DNA of 64,000 bases from JBPOFY01 sp051252415 (GCA_051252415.1 JBPOGA010000019.1:1-64000); one strand, 5' to 3'; shown: positions 1 through 9,879, counted from the first letter of the stretch. Numbers and translations: made by a program. The notes: generated by a model not told the origin, from the sequence alone.

Positions 1-262
<262 letters not shown>

Positions 263-267
263 ATCCC

Positions 268-2052
268 TTAACTCAACGAATCTTCGATCGCATTCTGCTG
301 TCGTGCGATGTCGTGAAGTGTGACGATTCCTAATAACTTTGATGTATCTTTACGGCTCACGACGGGCGCTTGCAGCACATCCTTAATTACGAGCGTGTTA
401 GCGACATCGCGAATGGAGTCGTCAGGATAAATACTAATGATTGGGTGCTCTTCGATCCATTTACTGAGCGGCTGAGTGTCATTTACTGCCGTCATTTCTT
501 CCAACTCATGATGCGTGATCACGCCGAGGAGTTTTGGTTCAGTCGGGCTGAGGACGATGGGGTAGCCATGGTGTTTATGACCGTCTTCTTTGATGCGCTC
601 AAGGTTCTCTGCAGCGCACAAACTACCGCATACGGTGCGCGAATCGTGCGTCATGATCGTGCTGATTGGTAGATTACGCCAATCTTGTTCGCCACGATAA
701 GCAGGAAGTTTTTTGAGGCTGATACCATCTTGCAGGAGTAGGGCATCGTAAATCGGAATGTGGCGCAACTTAACCGAGATCATGTAGGCGAGCAAGTTGC
801 CCACCATTAGCGGTAAGATTAGAGAATAATTTTGCGTCATTTCAAAAATGATCAGTACTGAGGTCAGTGGACAGCGAATCACCGCTGCAAAGAATGCGCC
901 GGTGCCGAGTAGGGCACAGGCTGCAGCGATGGATGGATCCAAGCCAAAGGTATTCACGATGATCGCGCCAAATAATCCGCCGAGCATGCTGCCAATGAAG
1001 AGCACAGGAGCAAAGATACCGCCACTGGCTCCTGAGGCATAGCAAATTGCAGTCGCGAGAAACTTACCCACCAATAACAGCAGTAATACCTTCCACGCTA
1101 GGCCGCCATTGAGCGCCTCATTTAAATCATCATAGCCGATGCTGAAAATACCATGGTGGTCACCACTTGTGAAGTGCCAGACCGTGATACCCATTAAGCC
1201 AACACTTAGACCGCCCAGAGCAGGCTTGAGCCAGACAGGGAAGTTTTGCCACTGCTTGAAACGTCCACGCAGGGTGAGTAGCATCGATGTGAATAGATGT
1301 CCGAGAAGTCCTGCGATGGGCCCGAGCGTGAGGCAGATTAGCATCCACCAAGAAGTTTCAAAGACCGCACGTGTGGCATGTAGAGCGCTATGTTCGCCGA
1401 GGATACTACGCTCTACCACCGCGGCGACGACCACTGCGATCAGAATACCGCCTAGTGCCTTACTGCTGAAGTTATTGTCGAAGAGTTCTTCGAAGACAAA
1501 GGTGATCGCCGAGATTGGCGCATTGAAGGCTGCAGAAATGCCTGCACCCATGCCAACCGGGATCATAGCTTGCACGCGTAATTTACCGAGACCGAAGAAG
1601 CGACCCAATTTAGAGGACACCGCACTACAGATATGCACGGTAGGACCTTCACGACCGAGACTGTTGCCCATGCCGACAGAAATTGTGCCGATAATGAAGC
1701 GCCAGAACGCTTCAGAGGTCTTAATAACGCCAAAATTTTGATAGTAGGCCGACTTCGTTTGAGGAATACCCGAGCCACTAGCTGTAGGTGACACATAGCG
1801 AATCATTAGACCCACGATCAGGCCCGCAAGCGCAGGCGAGAACACCATCGCTGGATAGGCCCATATACCTAGGCCTGCATAGAAACCAAACATACCGTCG
1901 AACACCGTCGTGATCGCCAAGTGGAAGCTCACACCCACGAGACCACAAAGAACACCCGCACAAATGCAGAGCATTAGGAAGCGTTGGGAATCGTCAAAAC
2001 GTCCGCGCATCCAATTTGGTAGATTATTTAGACTAAAACGCTCGTGAGCCAT
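268..2052 (-). CDS. CLC-family chloride transporter with C-terminal CBS domains
   Basis: Integral membrane chloride transporter, 594 aa. The membrane core carries the family signatures GSGIP (93-97), GREGP with the gating glutamate (133-137) and GIFAPVLFIG (345-354). FEEL at 187-190 keeps a glutamate where the E. coli exchanger has its internal proton glutamate, so chloride/proton antiport is more likely than a channel (inference). Residues from about 460 to the end form a CBS pair, probably a nucleotide-sensing regulatory module. It stands alone; a hairpin lies in its leader at 2074-2099. The stop codon abuts a repeat element. Confidence 0.92.
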   Translation of the reverse strand: MAHERFSLNNLPNWMRGRFDDSQRFLMLCICAGVLCGLVGVSFHLAITTVFDGMFGFYAGLGIWAYPAMVFSPALAGLIVGLMIRYVSPTASGSGIPQTKSAYYQNFGVIKTSEAFWRFIIGTISVGMGNSLGREGPTVHICSAVSSKLGRFFGLGKLRVQAMIPVGMGAGISAAFNAPISAITFVFEELFDNNFSSKALGGILIAVVVAAVVERSILGEHSALHATRAVFETSWWMLICLTLGPIAGLLGHLFTSMLLTLRGRFKQWQNFPVWLKPALGGLSVGLMGITVWHFTSGDHHGIFSIGYDDLNEALNGGLAWKVLLLLLVGKFLATAICYASGASGGIFAPVLFIGSMLGGLFGAIIVNTFGLDPSIAAACALLGTGAFFAAVIRCPLTSVLIIFEMTQNYSLILPLMVGNLLAYMISVKLRHIPIYDALLLQDGISLKKLPAYRGEQDWRNLPISTIMTHDSRTVCGSLCAAENLERIKEDGHKHHGYPIVLSPTEPKLLGVITHHELEEMTAVNDTQPLSKWIEEHPIISIYPDDSIRDVANTLVIKDVLQAPVVSRKDTSKLLGIVTLHDIARQQNAIEDSLS

Positions 2053-2073
2053 GTGGTTTTTTCCAAAATATAA

Positions 2074-2099
2074 AAGCCGCTAAGGTCAGTTCCTAAGCG
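2074..2099 (-). promoter_or_regulatory. Hairpin in the leader of the CLC gene
   Basis: On the minus strand GCCGCTTAGG and CCTTAGCGGC can pair (one mismatch) around a 6-base loop, followed by TTTTA, about 20 bases before the clc start codon. It could be an attenuator or a weak terminator for upstream transcription. The T-run is short, so the function is uncertain. Confidence 0.35.
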
Positions 2100-2159
2100 G
2101 CATAGAGCACATTGCAAAACTCTCGATTGAATGCACTCACGAAATTATAAAAAAAATAC

Positions 2160-2187
2160 TTGGCATCAGCAAAAGTAGTCCTACAGT
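2160..2187 (+). promoter_or_regulatory. Probable sigma70 promoter of tRNA-Tyr
   Basis: TTGGCA (2160-2165), a 16-base spacer and TACAGT (2182-2187) lie about 16 bases before the tRNA-Tyr 5' end. They match a sigma70-type -35/-10 pair, and the spacing suits a short tRNA leader. Confidence 0.5.
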
Positions 2188-2203
2188 CCGCGTCTTCACT
2201 TTT

Positions 2204-2288
<85 letters not shown>

Positions 2289-2292
2289 TTTT

Positions 2293-2324
2293 AAAAGGTC
2301 GTCCGCAAGGGCGGCCTTTTTTTT
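2293..2324 (+). terminator. Intrinsic terminator after tRNA-Tyr
   Basis: A 12-bp stem (AAAAGGTCGTCC with GGGCGGCCTTTT, including G-T pairs) around the tetraloop GCAA, followed by a T-run, five bases after the tRNA CCA end. Confidence 0.85.
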
Positions 2325-2411
2325 GTAAACCGTAGATTAGCGGGAAAGGCATATGCTTCGGTTGGGATGAGAGCTTCGGACTTTTAGAAACAATATACCG
2401 CTAACCTTTAA

Positions 2412-2510
2412 GGTAGCGGCGGACGTCCCGACCGCCATAGCTGCGTTGTAAGCGACTCTTCAAACATGTCGGACGCTTCACGGGTGGCGGTCGGGACGTC
2501 CGCCGCTACC
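2412..2510. repeat. Long-stem intergenic hairpin element
   Basis: Positions 2412-2437 and 2485-2510 are perfect 26-base inverted repeats around a 47-base loop. The loop text GTTGTAAG resembles the loop of the hairpin at 62505-62591. No reading frame is convincing across 2330-2689. The rest of that gap holds only a partial palindromic repeat near 2655-2692. Confidence 0.85.
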
Positions 2511-2654
2511 ACCTTAGAAGACAAGAGCTTTAGATGGATGTGAAATCCAGCATTAGGACGATTCTAGCTCCTCACCTGCGACGAGGTTTCTGAACTTGTT
2601 TCAATCATGAGCTTGTCGAAGCCTTGCCTGACCACCATTCCACTGGTTCGCTGC

Positions 2655-2692
2655 GGGAGACAGACAGGAGTGTCTATCTTACAAAGTGACTA
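2655..2692. repeat. Short palindromic repeat at the 3' end of the RND gene
   Basis: The sequence around ACAGACAGGAGTGTCT and the following TTACAAAGTGACTA matches one half of the hairpin downstream of rpe at 17741-17772. The RND stop codon (2690-2692) lies in the conserved tail. It is an interspersed repeat half and may aid 3'-end formation. Confidence 0.6.
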
Positions 2693-5600
2693 CATCCACC
2701 GCCACAAGCGCACAGAGAGCTCACGGATATCTTCAAGGATATTATAAAAGGCGGGCACGAGCACTAGTGTGATAAAGGTGGCAAACAGCACACCGAAGCT
2801 GAGTGAGATCGCCATGGGGATCAGGAACTGGGCTTGGAGGCTCGTCTCGAAGAGCACGGGGAGTAGGCCAGCAAAGGTTGTGAGCGATGTCAAAATGATC
2901 GGACGGAAACGGAGGGAGCCTGACTTTTCAATCGCTTCGCGCAGGCTCATACCTTCGGCCCGTTCTTGGTTGATGAAGTCTACGAGCACGAGGCTGTCGT
3001 TGACCACGACACCGGCGAGGGCGACGAAGCCGAGCACGGAGAGAATACTCATCGGCTGGCCCATTATCATGTGCCCACCAATTGCGCCGATCAAACCGAA
3101 GGGGATGACGATCATAACGATGATGGGTTGAATGTAGGACTTCAGTGGGACTGCCAGTAGGGCATAGATGATGAAGAGGGCGATGAGTGTCATTTGCCCT
3201 AGGCTGGCAAAGATGTCGGCTTGTTCACGGGCTTCACCTTCAAAGGACCAAGATACTCCGGGATAATTGGCTAGGATTTCATCGAGGTAGCTTTCAGAAT
3301 CTTTGCCGCCTTTGAGGCTGGCTTTAATGAGCCCTAGGTCAGCGACGCCTTTGTCGGCGTCGGCGGTGATGTTGAGGACTCGTCGTCGGTCGATTCGGGT
3401 GATCTTGGAAAACCCTTCGGTGATTTCAAAATCGGCCACGGCATCAAACGGAACTTCGGTGCCGTCGGCTGTGCGGATGCGGAGGTCTTCCAGATTTTCA
3501 ACGGAAGTGCGTTCGTCCATAGGGTAGCGCACCATGACTTTGATATCGTCGCGTCCGCGTTGGATACGTTGCGCCTCTATGCCGTAGAACGCAGCACGCA
3601 CTTGTCGACCGAGGTCGGCTTGGCGTAGCCCGAGCGGTTCGGCAGAAGGGTGGATGTTGAGCTGGATTTCACGTTTGCCGCTGCTGTAGTTGTCTTTGAT
3701 GTCGAATAGGCCTTGATAGGTAGCGAGCTTTGCTTTGATCGATTCGGAGGCGGCCTGCAGTGCTTTGAAGTCGCGCCCAGTGAGTTGAATGTCAATTGGC
3801 ATACCCGCCGCACCGGCGGCGTTGGCGTTGAAGGATACTTCCTTGGCTCCAGCGATGGGGCCGATGATTTCACGCCAGCGCTTAGCGAGATTCGGTGCGG
3901 AGAGTTCTTCGATATTTCCACCGCCAGCAAGGTCTTCGCGTTTCACGAGTTCGACGGCGATCTCGGCAAGGTTGGTATCTCCAGAGCTAAATGATTCGCC
4001 CATTGGGCCGCCGCTACCTTCAAAGGGCTGCCCGCCTATTGTAACGACAGCATTGTCGAAGGGCTCGCCGAGTCCTTTCTCATTCGTTTCGGCAATCAAT
4101 TCATCGAGGCCGCGCTGCATTTGATTGATCGCACGTGTCGTGAGTTCAATCGGAGTGCCTTCGGGCATGACCAGCTTAGCGACGATGTAATCAGAAGGCA
4201 CCGGTGGGAAGAACACGAAGGGTAGATGTTTACCTGCGAGCATCCCGAGCATGACGATCAGCAGTGCAACGAAGGTCGCTGCGGTGGCATAGCGAAAGCG
4301 AATCGCGAGTGCGAGGAATGGACGATAGCGGACTTCAACAAAGCGTTCGAGCCCGTCGGCAATCTTGCGTTGTTGACGGCGTAGCCAACCAATCTTTTCA
4401 CGATCACCTGCACCGACTTTGCACAAGGTCAAGTGGTAGGGCAGTACGAGCTTTGACTCGATCAGCGACCAAATCAGCGTCGCGATGACGACCACTGGTA
4501 TGGGGTAGAAGAATTTACCAAGGAATCCAGGAATCGTGAGAATCGGTAAAAACGCGACGATTGTGGTGAGCACGGCAAAAGTGACTGGGATCGAAACTTT
4601 TTTCGTGCCAGCAACGGACGCGGCGACACCCGGGCCACCGTGTTTTTGAAATTGGGTGAAGACACTTTCACCAACGATGATCGCATCGTCCACGACGATA
4701 CCGAGCACGAGAATGAAACCGAACAGCGAGGCGAGGTTGATGCTGATCCCGAGTGGTCCGAGGAAGAGCATGGCACCCAAGAACGAGATCGGAATGCCAA
4801 GCATCACGAAGAATGCGAGTGACGGTCGCAGGAATAGCGTGAGCACGAGGAAGACGAGGATGAGTCCGAAGATGCCGTTCTCGATAAGCATTTGCAGACG
4901 TCCTTTCAGGTAGTAGGTGAAGTCGCGGAAGGCTTCGACTTCGATCCCGTTGGGGAGCTGACTGTCGATGCTCTCGGCAAAGGCCTGCACCTGTGCGGAT
5001 ACTTTAAGCGCGCTTTGGTCACCGACTGCAAAAATGCGCAGTAGCACGGCGCGCTTGCCGTTAAATTCGGTCACCAGTGGGTCGTCGACAAAGCCGTCGT
5101 CGACATTGGCTATGTCGCGCACGCGCACAACGGAACCGTCCGAGAGAGTGATCACTGGAATCGCGCCAAAAGCTTCGCCCTCGTAGGCCTTACCAGTTGT
5201 GCGCAGTAGGATCTCGCCACCACGCGATTTGATGCTGCCGCCAGGGATATCAACCGAGCTACTGCGGATCGCCTGCACGACATGGTCGAAGGTGATTCCG
5301 TAGCGGCGTAGTGCGATCTCGGATACGTTGATTGATATTTCAAACTCAGCGATGCCTTTAATGTCAACCTGGGTGATGTTCTCTTTCGTGTTGAGCTCAT
5401 CGCGTATGAATTCCGCGATCTCTTTGAGCGTTTTAGGGTCAGTGTCGCCAAAGACGGCTAGCGAGATGACTTCATTGCGAATCAAGAGTTCTTCGACGGT
5501 GGGCTCTTCGGCTTCTTCGGGGAAATTATCAATTGCATCGACACGGACTTTGATTTTGTCGGCGACCTCTGTGGCGTCGTAGCCGCGCTCGACTTCGATC

Positions 5601-5869
5601 GCGAGCGAACCGTAGCCTTCGGCGGCGGTCGCGGTGATTTTCTTAATACCCTCGACGTCTTGAACGCGATCTTCGATCAGTTCGATGATGCCGGTTTCGA
5701 CCTCTTCAGGCGCGGCACCCGGATAGGGCACGGCGACGCTGACGATGTCTAAGTCGAGCTCTGGGAAGAGTTCGAGCTTGATCGTTAAGGCAGAGACAAT
5801 TCCCGCAACGATAACGATCCCTGCGAGCAGGTTGGCGGCGACGCCGTTTTCTGTGAACCAACGAATCAT
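2690..5869 (-). CDS. RND efflux transporter permease (AcrB/MdtB-like)
   Basis: Inner-membrane proton-driven efflux pump subunit, 1059 aa, close to the usual length for the family. It has an N-terminal membrane segment, two large periplasmic loops (about 35-330 and 560-860) and twelve predicted membrane segments. The TM4 pair D394-D395 in GIVVDDAIIVG is the proton-relay position. It is the last gene of a minus-strand tetR-tolC-hlyD-RND operon, so a full tripartite drug or solvent pump is encoded here. The substrate cannot be told. The operator is probably the target of the TetR protein. Confidence 0.93.
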   Translation of the reverse strand: MIRWFTENGVAANLLAGIVIVAGIVSALTIKLELFPELDLDIVSVAVPYPGAAPEEVETGIIELIEDRVQDVEGIKKITATAAEGYGSLAIEVERGYDATEVADKIKVRVDAIDNFPEEAEEPTVEELLIRNEVISLAVFGDTDPKTLKEIAEFIRDELNTKENITQVDIKGIAEFEISINVSEIALRRYGITFDHVVQAIRSSSVDIPGGSIKSRGGEILLRTTGKAYEGEAFGAIPVITLSDGSVVRVRDIANVDDGFVDDPLVTEFNGKRAVLLRIFAVGDQSALKVSAQVQAFAESIDSQLPNGIEVEAFRDFTYYLKGRLQMLIENGIFGLILVFLVLTLFLRPSLAFFVMLGIPISFLGAMLFLGPLGISINLASLFGFILVLGIVVDDAIIVGESVFTQFQKHGGPGVAASVAGTKKVSIPVTFAVLTTIVAFLPILTIPGFLGKFFYPIPVVVIATLIWSLIESKLVLPYHLTLCKVGAGDREKIGWLRRQQRKIADGLERFVEVRYRPFLALAIRFRYATAATFVALLIVMLGMLAGKHLPFVFFPPVPSDYIVAKLVMPEGTPIELTTRAINQMQRGLDELIAETNEKGLGEPFDNAVVTIGGQPFEGSGGPMGESFSSGDTNLAEIAVELVKREDLAGGGNIEELSAPNLAKRWREIIGPIAGAKEVSFNANAAGAAGMPIDIQLTGRDFKALQAASESIKAKLATYQGLFDIKDNYSSGKREIQLNIHPSAEPLGLRQADLGRQVRAAFYGIEAQRIQRGRDDIKVMVRYPMDERTSVENLEDLRIRTADGTEVPFDAVADFEITEGFSKITRIDRRRVLNITADADKGVADLGLIKASLKGGKDSESYLDEILANYPGVSWSFEGEAREQADIFASLGQMTLIALFIIYALLAVPLKSYIQPIIVMIVIPFGLIGAIGGHMIMGQPMSILSVLGFVALAGVVVNDSLVLVDFINQERAEGMSLREAIEKSGSLRFRPIILTSLTTFAGLLPVLFETSLQAQFLIPMAISLSFGVLFATFITLVLVPAFYNILEDIRELSVRLWRWM

Positions 5870-5901
5870 AGAGGATAATTAAGAATTAGGAATTGAGAGT
5901 T

Positions 5902-5986
5902 GGGAGCGTCGGGCTCTGTCCCGACATCTGGGACGGCTTTGACGCTTCATTGCATAACCTGTGCGGACACGGAGGTCCGCGCTCCC
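5902..5986. repeat. Composite palindromic element spanning the end of the hlyD-like gene
   Basis: Outer arms GGGAGCG (5902-5908) and CGCTCCC (5980-5986) enclose two smaller hairpins, GTCGGG...CCCGAC (5908-5925) and GCGGAC...GTCCGC (about 5963-5980). A relative of the first sub-hairpin lies at 62270-62291. The stop codon of the membrane fusion protein (5947-5949) lies inside, so the element supplies the last codons of that gene. Confidence 0.75.
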
Positions 5987-7125
5987 GTTTCAGTAATGGT
6001 TTCATTTACGATGCTCACATCCATACCTTCGATGTAGTAAGCGATCGGACTGATGGCAACGCGTTCGCCGGGATTCAGTCCTGTTGAGATGATGACTTGC
6101 TTCGCATCGCTTTTAAGAATTTCGACGGTCCGTGTGATAAGGGTGTTTTCATCAGTATAAATGTAGACGGTGTTCGAACCACGCAGCGCGTATCGAGGTA
6201 GCGAGTAAACATCTTGGACGGCACGACCTTCTATTTCGGCTTCCATGAATGTGCCACGCCGTAGTGCTGTCGACTTTGAGGATTCTGTGAATGGCTTTGG
6301 CAGCTCAGCGACAACGTAGAGCAGACGACTGTTGGGATTGATGTTACTTTCGATCCGAGCTAGACGAGCTTGCCATTTCTCGGATGAATTGCCATTTGGG
6401 AGTGTGAGCGTGACGAAGCGTTGGCGCTTGGTGCGATGGTCTAGGAAATTTGCATCGGCTTCAGTAATCGGAAGCCGTATCTCGGCGCTGTTGGTGGCAT
6501 AGATACGTGCGATGGGGTTGGCTGGGTTGGCGGTGAGGTATTGCCCGATGTCGACGTTCTTAGTGAGCACGGTGCCATCGTAGGGGGCTTTGATTGCTGT
6601 GCGGTCGAGGTCGCGTTCTGCTTTGGCTAATGCAGCCTGTGCGCTTTCAAGGAGTGCTTTGGCTTGTTTGAGTTGAGGCGTGCGGAGCGTCAGTGGGCTG
6701 GCGTCGCCTTCGCCGAGGGCTTCCCAGTCCGCGGCGGCTTGTGCAGCAAGTGCTTCTTCTTGCGCGAGAGCGAGCTCGGCATTGGCGAGTTCGGCGGCAC
6801 GTGCGGCCGCTACGGCTTTGTAATCTGCGGGATCGATGGTGATGAGGGTGTCGCCTTTACGAAACGAGTTGCCCACGCGAAAGTTGTCGGCGACTTCGAT
6901 AATGCGACCACTGACTTCAGCTGTTAGGTCGGTCTCCGTTGCGGGCAGAAGTGTGCCTTGGCTTTTTACGGTCAGCTGAATGGTTTCCGGCTGAACAGTG
7001 ATGACTTCAACGCTGGTGATCGGCCGTTCGGGTGCAACGATGGTCGGCTCTGATTTAAGGACGAACTGGAAGTAGCCGATGATTCCACCGGCCAGAAGAA
7101 TAATTATAGGAAGCAGTATTTTCAT
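5947..7125 (-). CDS. HlyD/AcrA-type periplasmic membrane fusion protein
   Basis: Periplasmic adaptor linking the RND pump to the outer-membrane channel, 392 aa. There is one N-terminal membrane anchor (about residues 4-22), a biotinyl-lipoyl-like segment (about 60-95), an Ala/Gln/Lys-rich helical hairpin (about 95-190) and a beta-barrel region after it. Its ATG overlaps the tolC stop by four bases, indicating translational coupling. The last 13 or so residues, including ARTSVSAQ, are encoded by the palindromic element at 5902-5986 and are probably a non-ancestral tail. Confidence 0.9.
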   Translation of the reverse strand: MKILLPIIILLAGGIIGYFQFVLKSEPTIVAPERPITSVEVITVQPETIQLTVKSQGTLLPATETDLTAEVSGRIIEVADNFRVGNSFRKGDTLITIDPADYKAVAAARAAELANAELALAQEEALAAQAAADWEALGEGDASPLTLRTPQLKQAKALLESAQAALAKAERDLDRTAIKAPYDGTVLTKNVDIGQYLTANPANPIARIYATNSAEIRLPITEADANFLDHRTKRQRFVTLTLPNGNSSEKWQARLARIESNINPNSRLLYVVAELPKPFTESSKSTALRRGTFMEAEIEGRAVQDVYSLPRYALRGSNTVYIYTDENTLITRTVEILKSDAKQVIISTGLNPGERVAISPIAYYIEGMDVSIVNETITETGARTSVSAQVMQ

Positions 7126-8513
7126 GATTCGCTTTCAAAGGAGCCCCCGAGGGCGAGGTGAAGGTCGATACGGTTTTGGACGAGGAGGTTGCGCAGGCTA
7201 ATGAGTCGGCTGCGTGCGTTGTTGGCAGCGCGCTGGCTGGATAAAAAATTGAGGAAGTCGGAGGTGCCATCGCGGTAGCGTTTCCAGGCGAGGGCCTCGG
7301 TGGCTTCGGCTTCGTCGGCGGCGATGGAGAGTAGGGTGTGCTCCTGTTGTAAGTAGCGTTCGGCTGCGAGCGTGGATTCGACCTCTAGGAAGGCTTGCAG
7401 GGCGGTCGCACGATAGTTGGCGGCGGCTTGTTCCCTAAGCGCTTGGCTGCGGTCTATGTTGGCGATGATACGTCCACCTTGAAAGATCGGCTGAGTGAGG
7501 TTGGCGCCGAGAGACCAGACTGAGAAATCGCTGTCGAGTAAGTTGTTGAATTCCTGAGAGGAGCTTCCTCCGGCTGCGGTGAGACTGATTTTTGGCAACA
7601 AATCCTTACGGGTCGCGAGGAGTTGCTTATCTGCGGCGGCCAGTTGGCGCTCTGCAGCAATGAGATCGGGGCGGCGGTTGAGTAAGTCTGCAGGAAGCCC
7701 TGCTGGAATTGATTTCGGTTGAGGGACGATTGATTTGCCTGCTTGCGTGCTCGCGCTTGGATAGCGTCCGAGCAGTGCTTCGAGTGCGCGCGCCGCTTGG
7801 TCGCATGCGCGTTTACGAATCTCGACATCAGCAGCGGATAAAGCTTTCTGAGTGCGAATTTGACGCAGGTCGAGTCCGCCAGTGAGTCCGCGTTGGAAGC
7901 GTGCTTCGATAGTCTTAAGGTTGTCCGCATCTGCCTTGGCTGTTCGTTCGGAAAGGAACAGCTGTTCGGTTGCCTCGGCGTAGTTGAACCAGCTCTTTGC
8001 GACTTGAGCGACTAGTGAGAGGCGCGCCGCTTCCAGTTCGGCTTGGCTGGCTTGGAGCTGCGCCAGCGCTGCTGAGGTGCGGTTGCGAAGTTGTCCCCAT
8101 AGGTCGAGCTCCCAGCTGAGGTTGAGTGCTAGGTCGTAGTTTTCGAAGCGCACCCCACCAGTGCTGCTTGGGCCAAAGGTGCTGATTTTCTGACGTGTGC
8201 CATTTAAGCCGAGCCCTGCAGTAGGTAATAGGTCCGCTCCTGCGATCCGTGCTTCGGCGATTGACTGATCAAAGCGTGCGGCGGTGACTTGTAGGTTGGG
8301 GTTGTTGCCAAGTGCCTCTTGAACGAGTGCGTTGAGCTGCGGGCTGTTTAAATCGTTGAGCCAAGCTTCTGGTTTAGCTGAGTCCGTTTGTGAGGTCCAT
8401 GTGTTCGGCAGTTCAATGTGAGGCTCCGCACTGCGCTCCGGAGAGGTTGCGCAACCAACTACAGCTATGCTGGCTAAAGCGAGTAGGGGACGAATGTTTG
8501 GAAGTGGTCTCAC
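7122..8513 (-). CDS. TolC/NodT-family outer-membrane efflux lipoprotein
   Basis: Outer-membrane channel of the tripartite pump, 463 aa. The N-terminus has a lipoprotein signal with lipobox VVGC (Cys about residue 21), as in the OprM/NodT branch. Two long helical repeats follow (about 70-250 and 270-460), each with the Ala-rich coiled-coil character of the family. It lies 17 bases after tetR and overlaps the adaptor gene by four bases, the normal order for a local efflux operon. Confidence 0.92.
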   Translation of the reverse strand: MRPLPNIRPLLALASIAVVGCATSPERSAEPHIELPNTWTSQTDSAKPEAWLNDLNSPQLNALVQEALGNNPNLQVTAARFDQSIAEARIAGADLLPTAGLGLNGTRQKISTFGPSSTGGVRFENYDLALNLSWELDLWGQLRNRTSAALAQLQASQAELEAARLSLVAQVAKSWFNYAEATEQLFLSERTAKADADNLKTIEARFQRGLTGGLDLRQIRTQKALSAADVEIRKRACDQAARALEALLGRYPSASTQAGKSIVPQPKSIPAGLPADLLNRRPDLIAAERQLAAADKQLLATRKDLLPKISLTAAGGSSSQEFNNLLDSDFSVWSLGANLTQPIFQGGRIIANIDRSQALREQAAANYRATALQAFLEVESTLAAERYLQQEHTLLSIAADEAEATEALAWKRYRDGTSDFLNFLSSQRAANNARSRLISLRNLLVQNRIDLHLALGGSFESES

Positions 8514-8530
8514 GTTTTGAAAGTGCAGAG

Positions 8531-9187
8531 CTAGGGATGTGCGAAGCCAGCAGCGGCGTATTGGATCAGCTCGTCAACTACTGTATCGTAACTGGGCGTT
8601 GAAGACTTACTAGCTGATAGGTTTTCAAGGATTACCTGATTCGTCGTTGCGCCTAGCATGGTGCTTACGGACAGAAAGAAGCGATTGCGTAGGCTTTCGT
8701 CGGAGAGCTTCGGGCATGTGCGTTTCAGTTCGGCGATGTAGCGCCGACTGAGTTCTGTAAAAAAATGCTGATGCATACCACGCATGAAATCTACTGGCTC
8801 TGCGAAGGCCCGACCAATTATTTTGATGAGCGCGGGGTTGGGGCCAGAGCCTGGGCCATCAGGTTGGAAAAGAGGGCGGAATAGAGAATCGAAAATGTCG
8901 GTGAGTGGGATGGGGCTGGAACCATGCTTTTCGATGAGCGCATCTAATTGGCGGAGGCGTTCTGTATTGATCGGTTCGATCCGTGAGCCGATGACTTCAC
9001 GCATGAGATCATTCTTTGAACCAAAGTGGTAGTTGACTGCAGCTAGATTAACTTTGGCTTCACGTGTTACGTCACGCAGAGTCATCGCGCGTAAGCCTTT
9101 GTCGGCGAATAACTTTTCTGCCGATTTGATGATCTGTATTTTTGTTTTATCGCTGGTCGAAGATTGAGAACGTGGGGGCATATTCAA
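8531..9187 (-). CDS. TetR-family regulator (CecR-like)
   Basis: DNA-binding repressor, 218 aa. Residues about 15-65 form the TetR helix-turn-helix: KIQIIKSAEKLFADKG, then the recognition stretch LAAVNYHFGSK. The C-terminal domain resembles the CecR/YbiH-type ligand-binding region. It is the first gene of the tetR-tolC-hlyD-RND operon and so probably represses its own operon. No clear palindromic operator was identified in the short gap before it. Confidence 0.9.
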   Translation of the reverse strand: MNMPPRSQSSTSDKTKIQIIKSAEKLFADKGLRAMTLRDVTREAKVNLAAVNYHFGSKNDLMREVIGSRIEPINTERLRQLDALIEKHGSSPIPLTDIFDSLFRPLFQPDGPGSGPNPALIKIIGRAFAEPVDFMRGMHQHFFTELSRRYIAELKRTCPKLSDESLRNRFFLSVSTMLGATTNQVILENLSASKSSTPSYDTVVDELIQYAAAGFAHP

Positions 9188-9235
9188 ACAATTGTTTTAA
9201 ACATAAGCAGAGTCAAGAGGTGCAATGATTTAGTC

Positions 9236-9267
9236 ACAAAAAAGCGGCTCCAGTTAAGGAGCCGCTT
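9236..9267 (-). terminator. Intrinsic terminator after the cyclophilin gene
   Basis: A perfect 10-bp stem (AAGCGGCTCC at 9242-9251 with GGAGCCGCTT at 9258-9267) and six-base loop. On the minus strand it is followed by a T-run. It separates the cyclophilin gene from the tetR operon. Confidence 0.9.
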
Positions 9268-9291
9268 AGGAAAAAAAAACTGTGTTATCGA

Positions 9292-9762
9292 TTAATCGAC
9301 GACTGTTCCAGAGATGATCTTTTGCTGTTCGATTGGGCGGTCGCCAGGGCCTTTTTTGACGCCTTCAAGGGCATCGACAGTGTCCATTCCATTTACGACT
9401 TCACCGAAGATGGTGTGGTTTCCGTTGAGCCATGGAGTGGCGACTGTTGTGATGAAGAACTGGCTACCGTTGGTGCCAGGGCCAGCGTTGGCCATCGCAA
9501 GTAGGCCTGGCTTGTCGAATGTGACATCTTTCACGCACTCATCTTTGAAGTTCTTGCCCCAGATCGACTCGCCACCACGGCCTGTGCCAGTTGGGTCGCC
9601 ACCTTGGATCATGAACTCTTCGATGATGCGGTGGAAAATGACACCATTGTAGTAGCCATTTTTCAGGTGTGTTGTGAAGTTCTCACAGGTTTTTGGTGCG
9701 ATGTCGTCGAAGAGTTTAAATTCGATCGAGCCTTGTGTGGTTTCTATGATGACGTTTGGCAT
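9292..9762 (-). CDS. Peptidyl-prolyl cis-trans isomerase, cyclophilin type
   Basis: Prolyl isomerase assisting protein folding, 156 aa, a single cyclophilin domain without signal peptide and so cytoplasmic (PpiB-like). The active-site arginine segment FHRIIEEFMIQGGD lies near residues 43-56, and the FGEVVNGMDTVD segment near 118-129 is typical. A strong terminator follows. Upstream, three 16-base tandem repeats separate it from cobA-hemD. Confidence 0.94.
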   Translation of the reverse strand: MPNVIIETTQGSIEFKLFDDIAPKTCENFTTHLKNGYYNGVIFHRIIEEFMIQGGDPTGTGRGGESIWGKNFKDECVKDVTFDKPGLLAMANAGPGTNGSQFFITTVATPWLNGNHTIFGEVVNGMDTVDALEGVKKGPGDRPIEQQKIISGTVVD

Positions 9763-9806
9763 AATGTTTTTTAGGAAGTTGGGAGGTTGGGAAGTTTAGA
9801 TGTTTA

Positions 9807-9854
9807 GATGTTGGGAGGTTTAGATGTTGGGAGGTTTGGATGTTAGGAGGTTGA
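9807..9854. repeat. Three tandem 16-base repeats
   Basis: GATGTTGGGAGGTTTA and two near-identical units (9807-9822, 9823-9838, 9839-9854), with further degenerate GTTGGGAGGTT copies back to about 9776. They fill the gap between cobA-hemD and the cyclophilin gene. There are no spacers, so it is not a CRISPR. Confidence 0.8.
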
Positions 9855-9879
9855 GAAGTTCGAATTAGGAATATCTGTT

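Noticed and set aside
3577..3930. 117-codon frame inside the RND gene
   Set aside because: It lies wholly within a convincing 1059-residue efflux transporter in another frame.
9807..9854. CRISPR-like array
   Set aside because: Units are contiguous 16-mers without spacers and only three in number.
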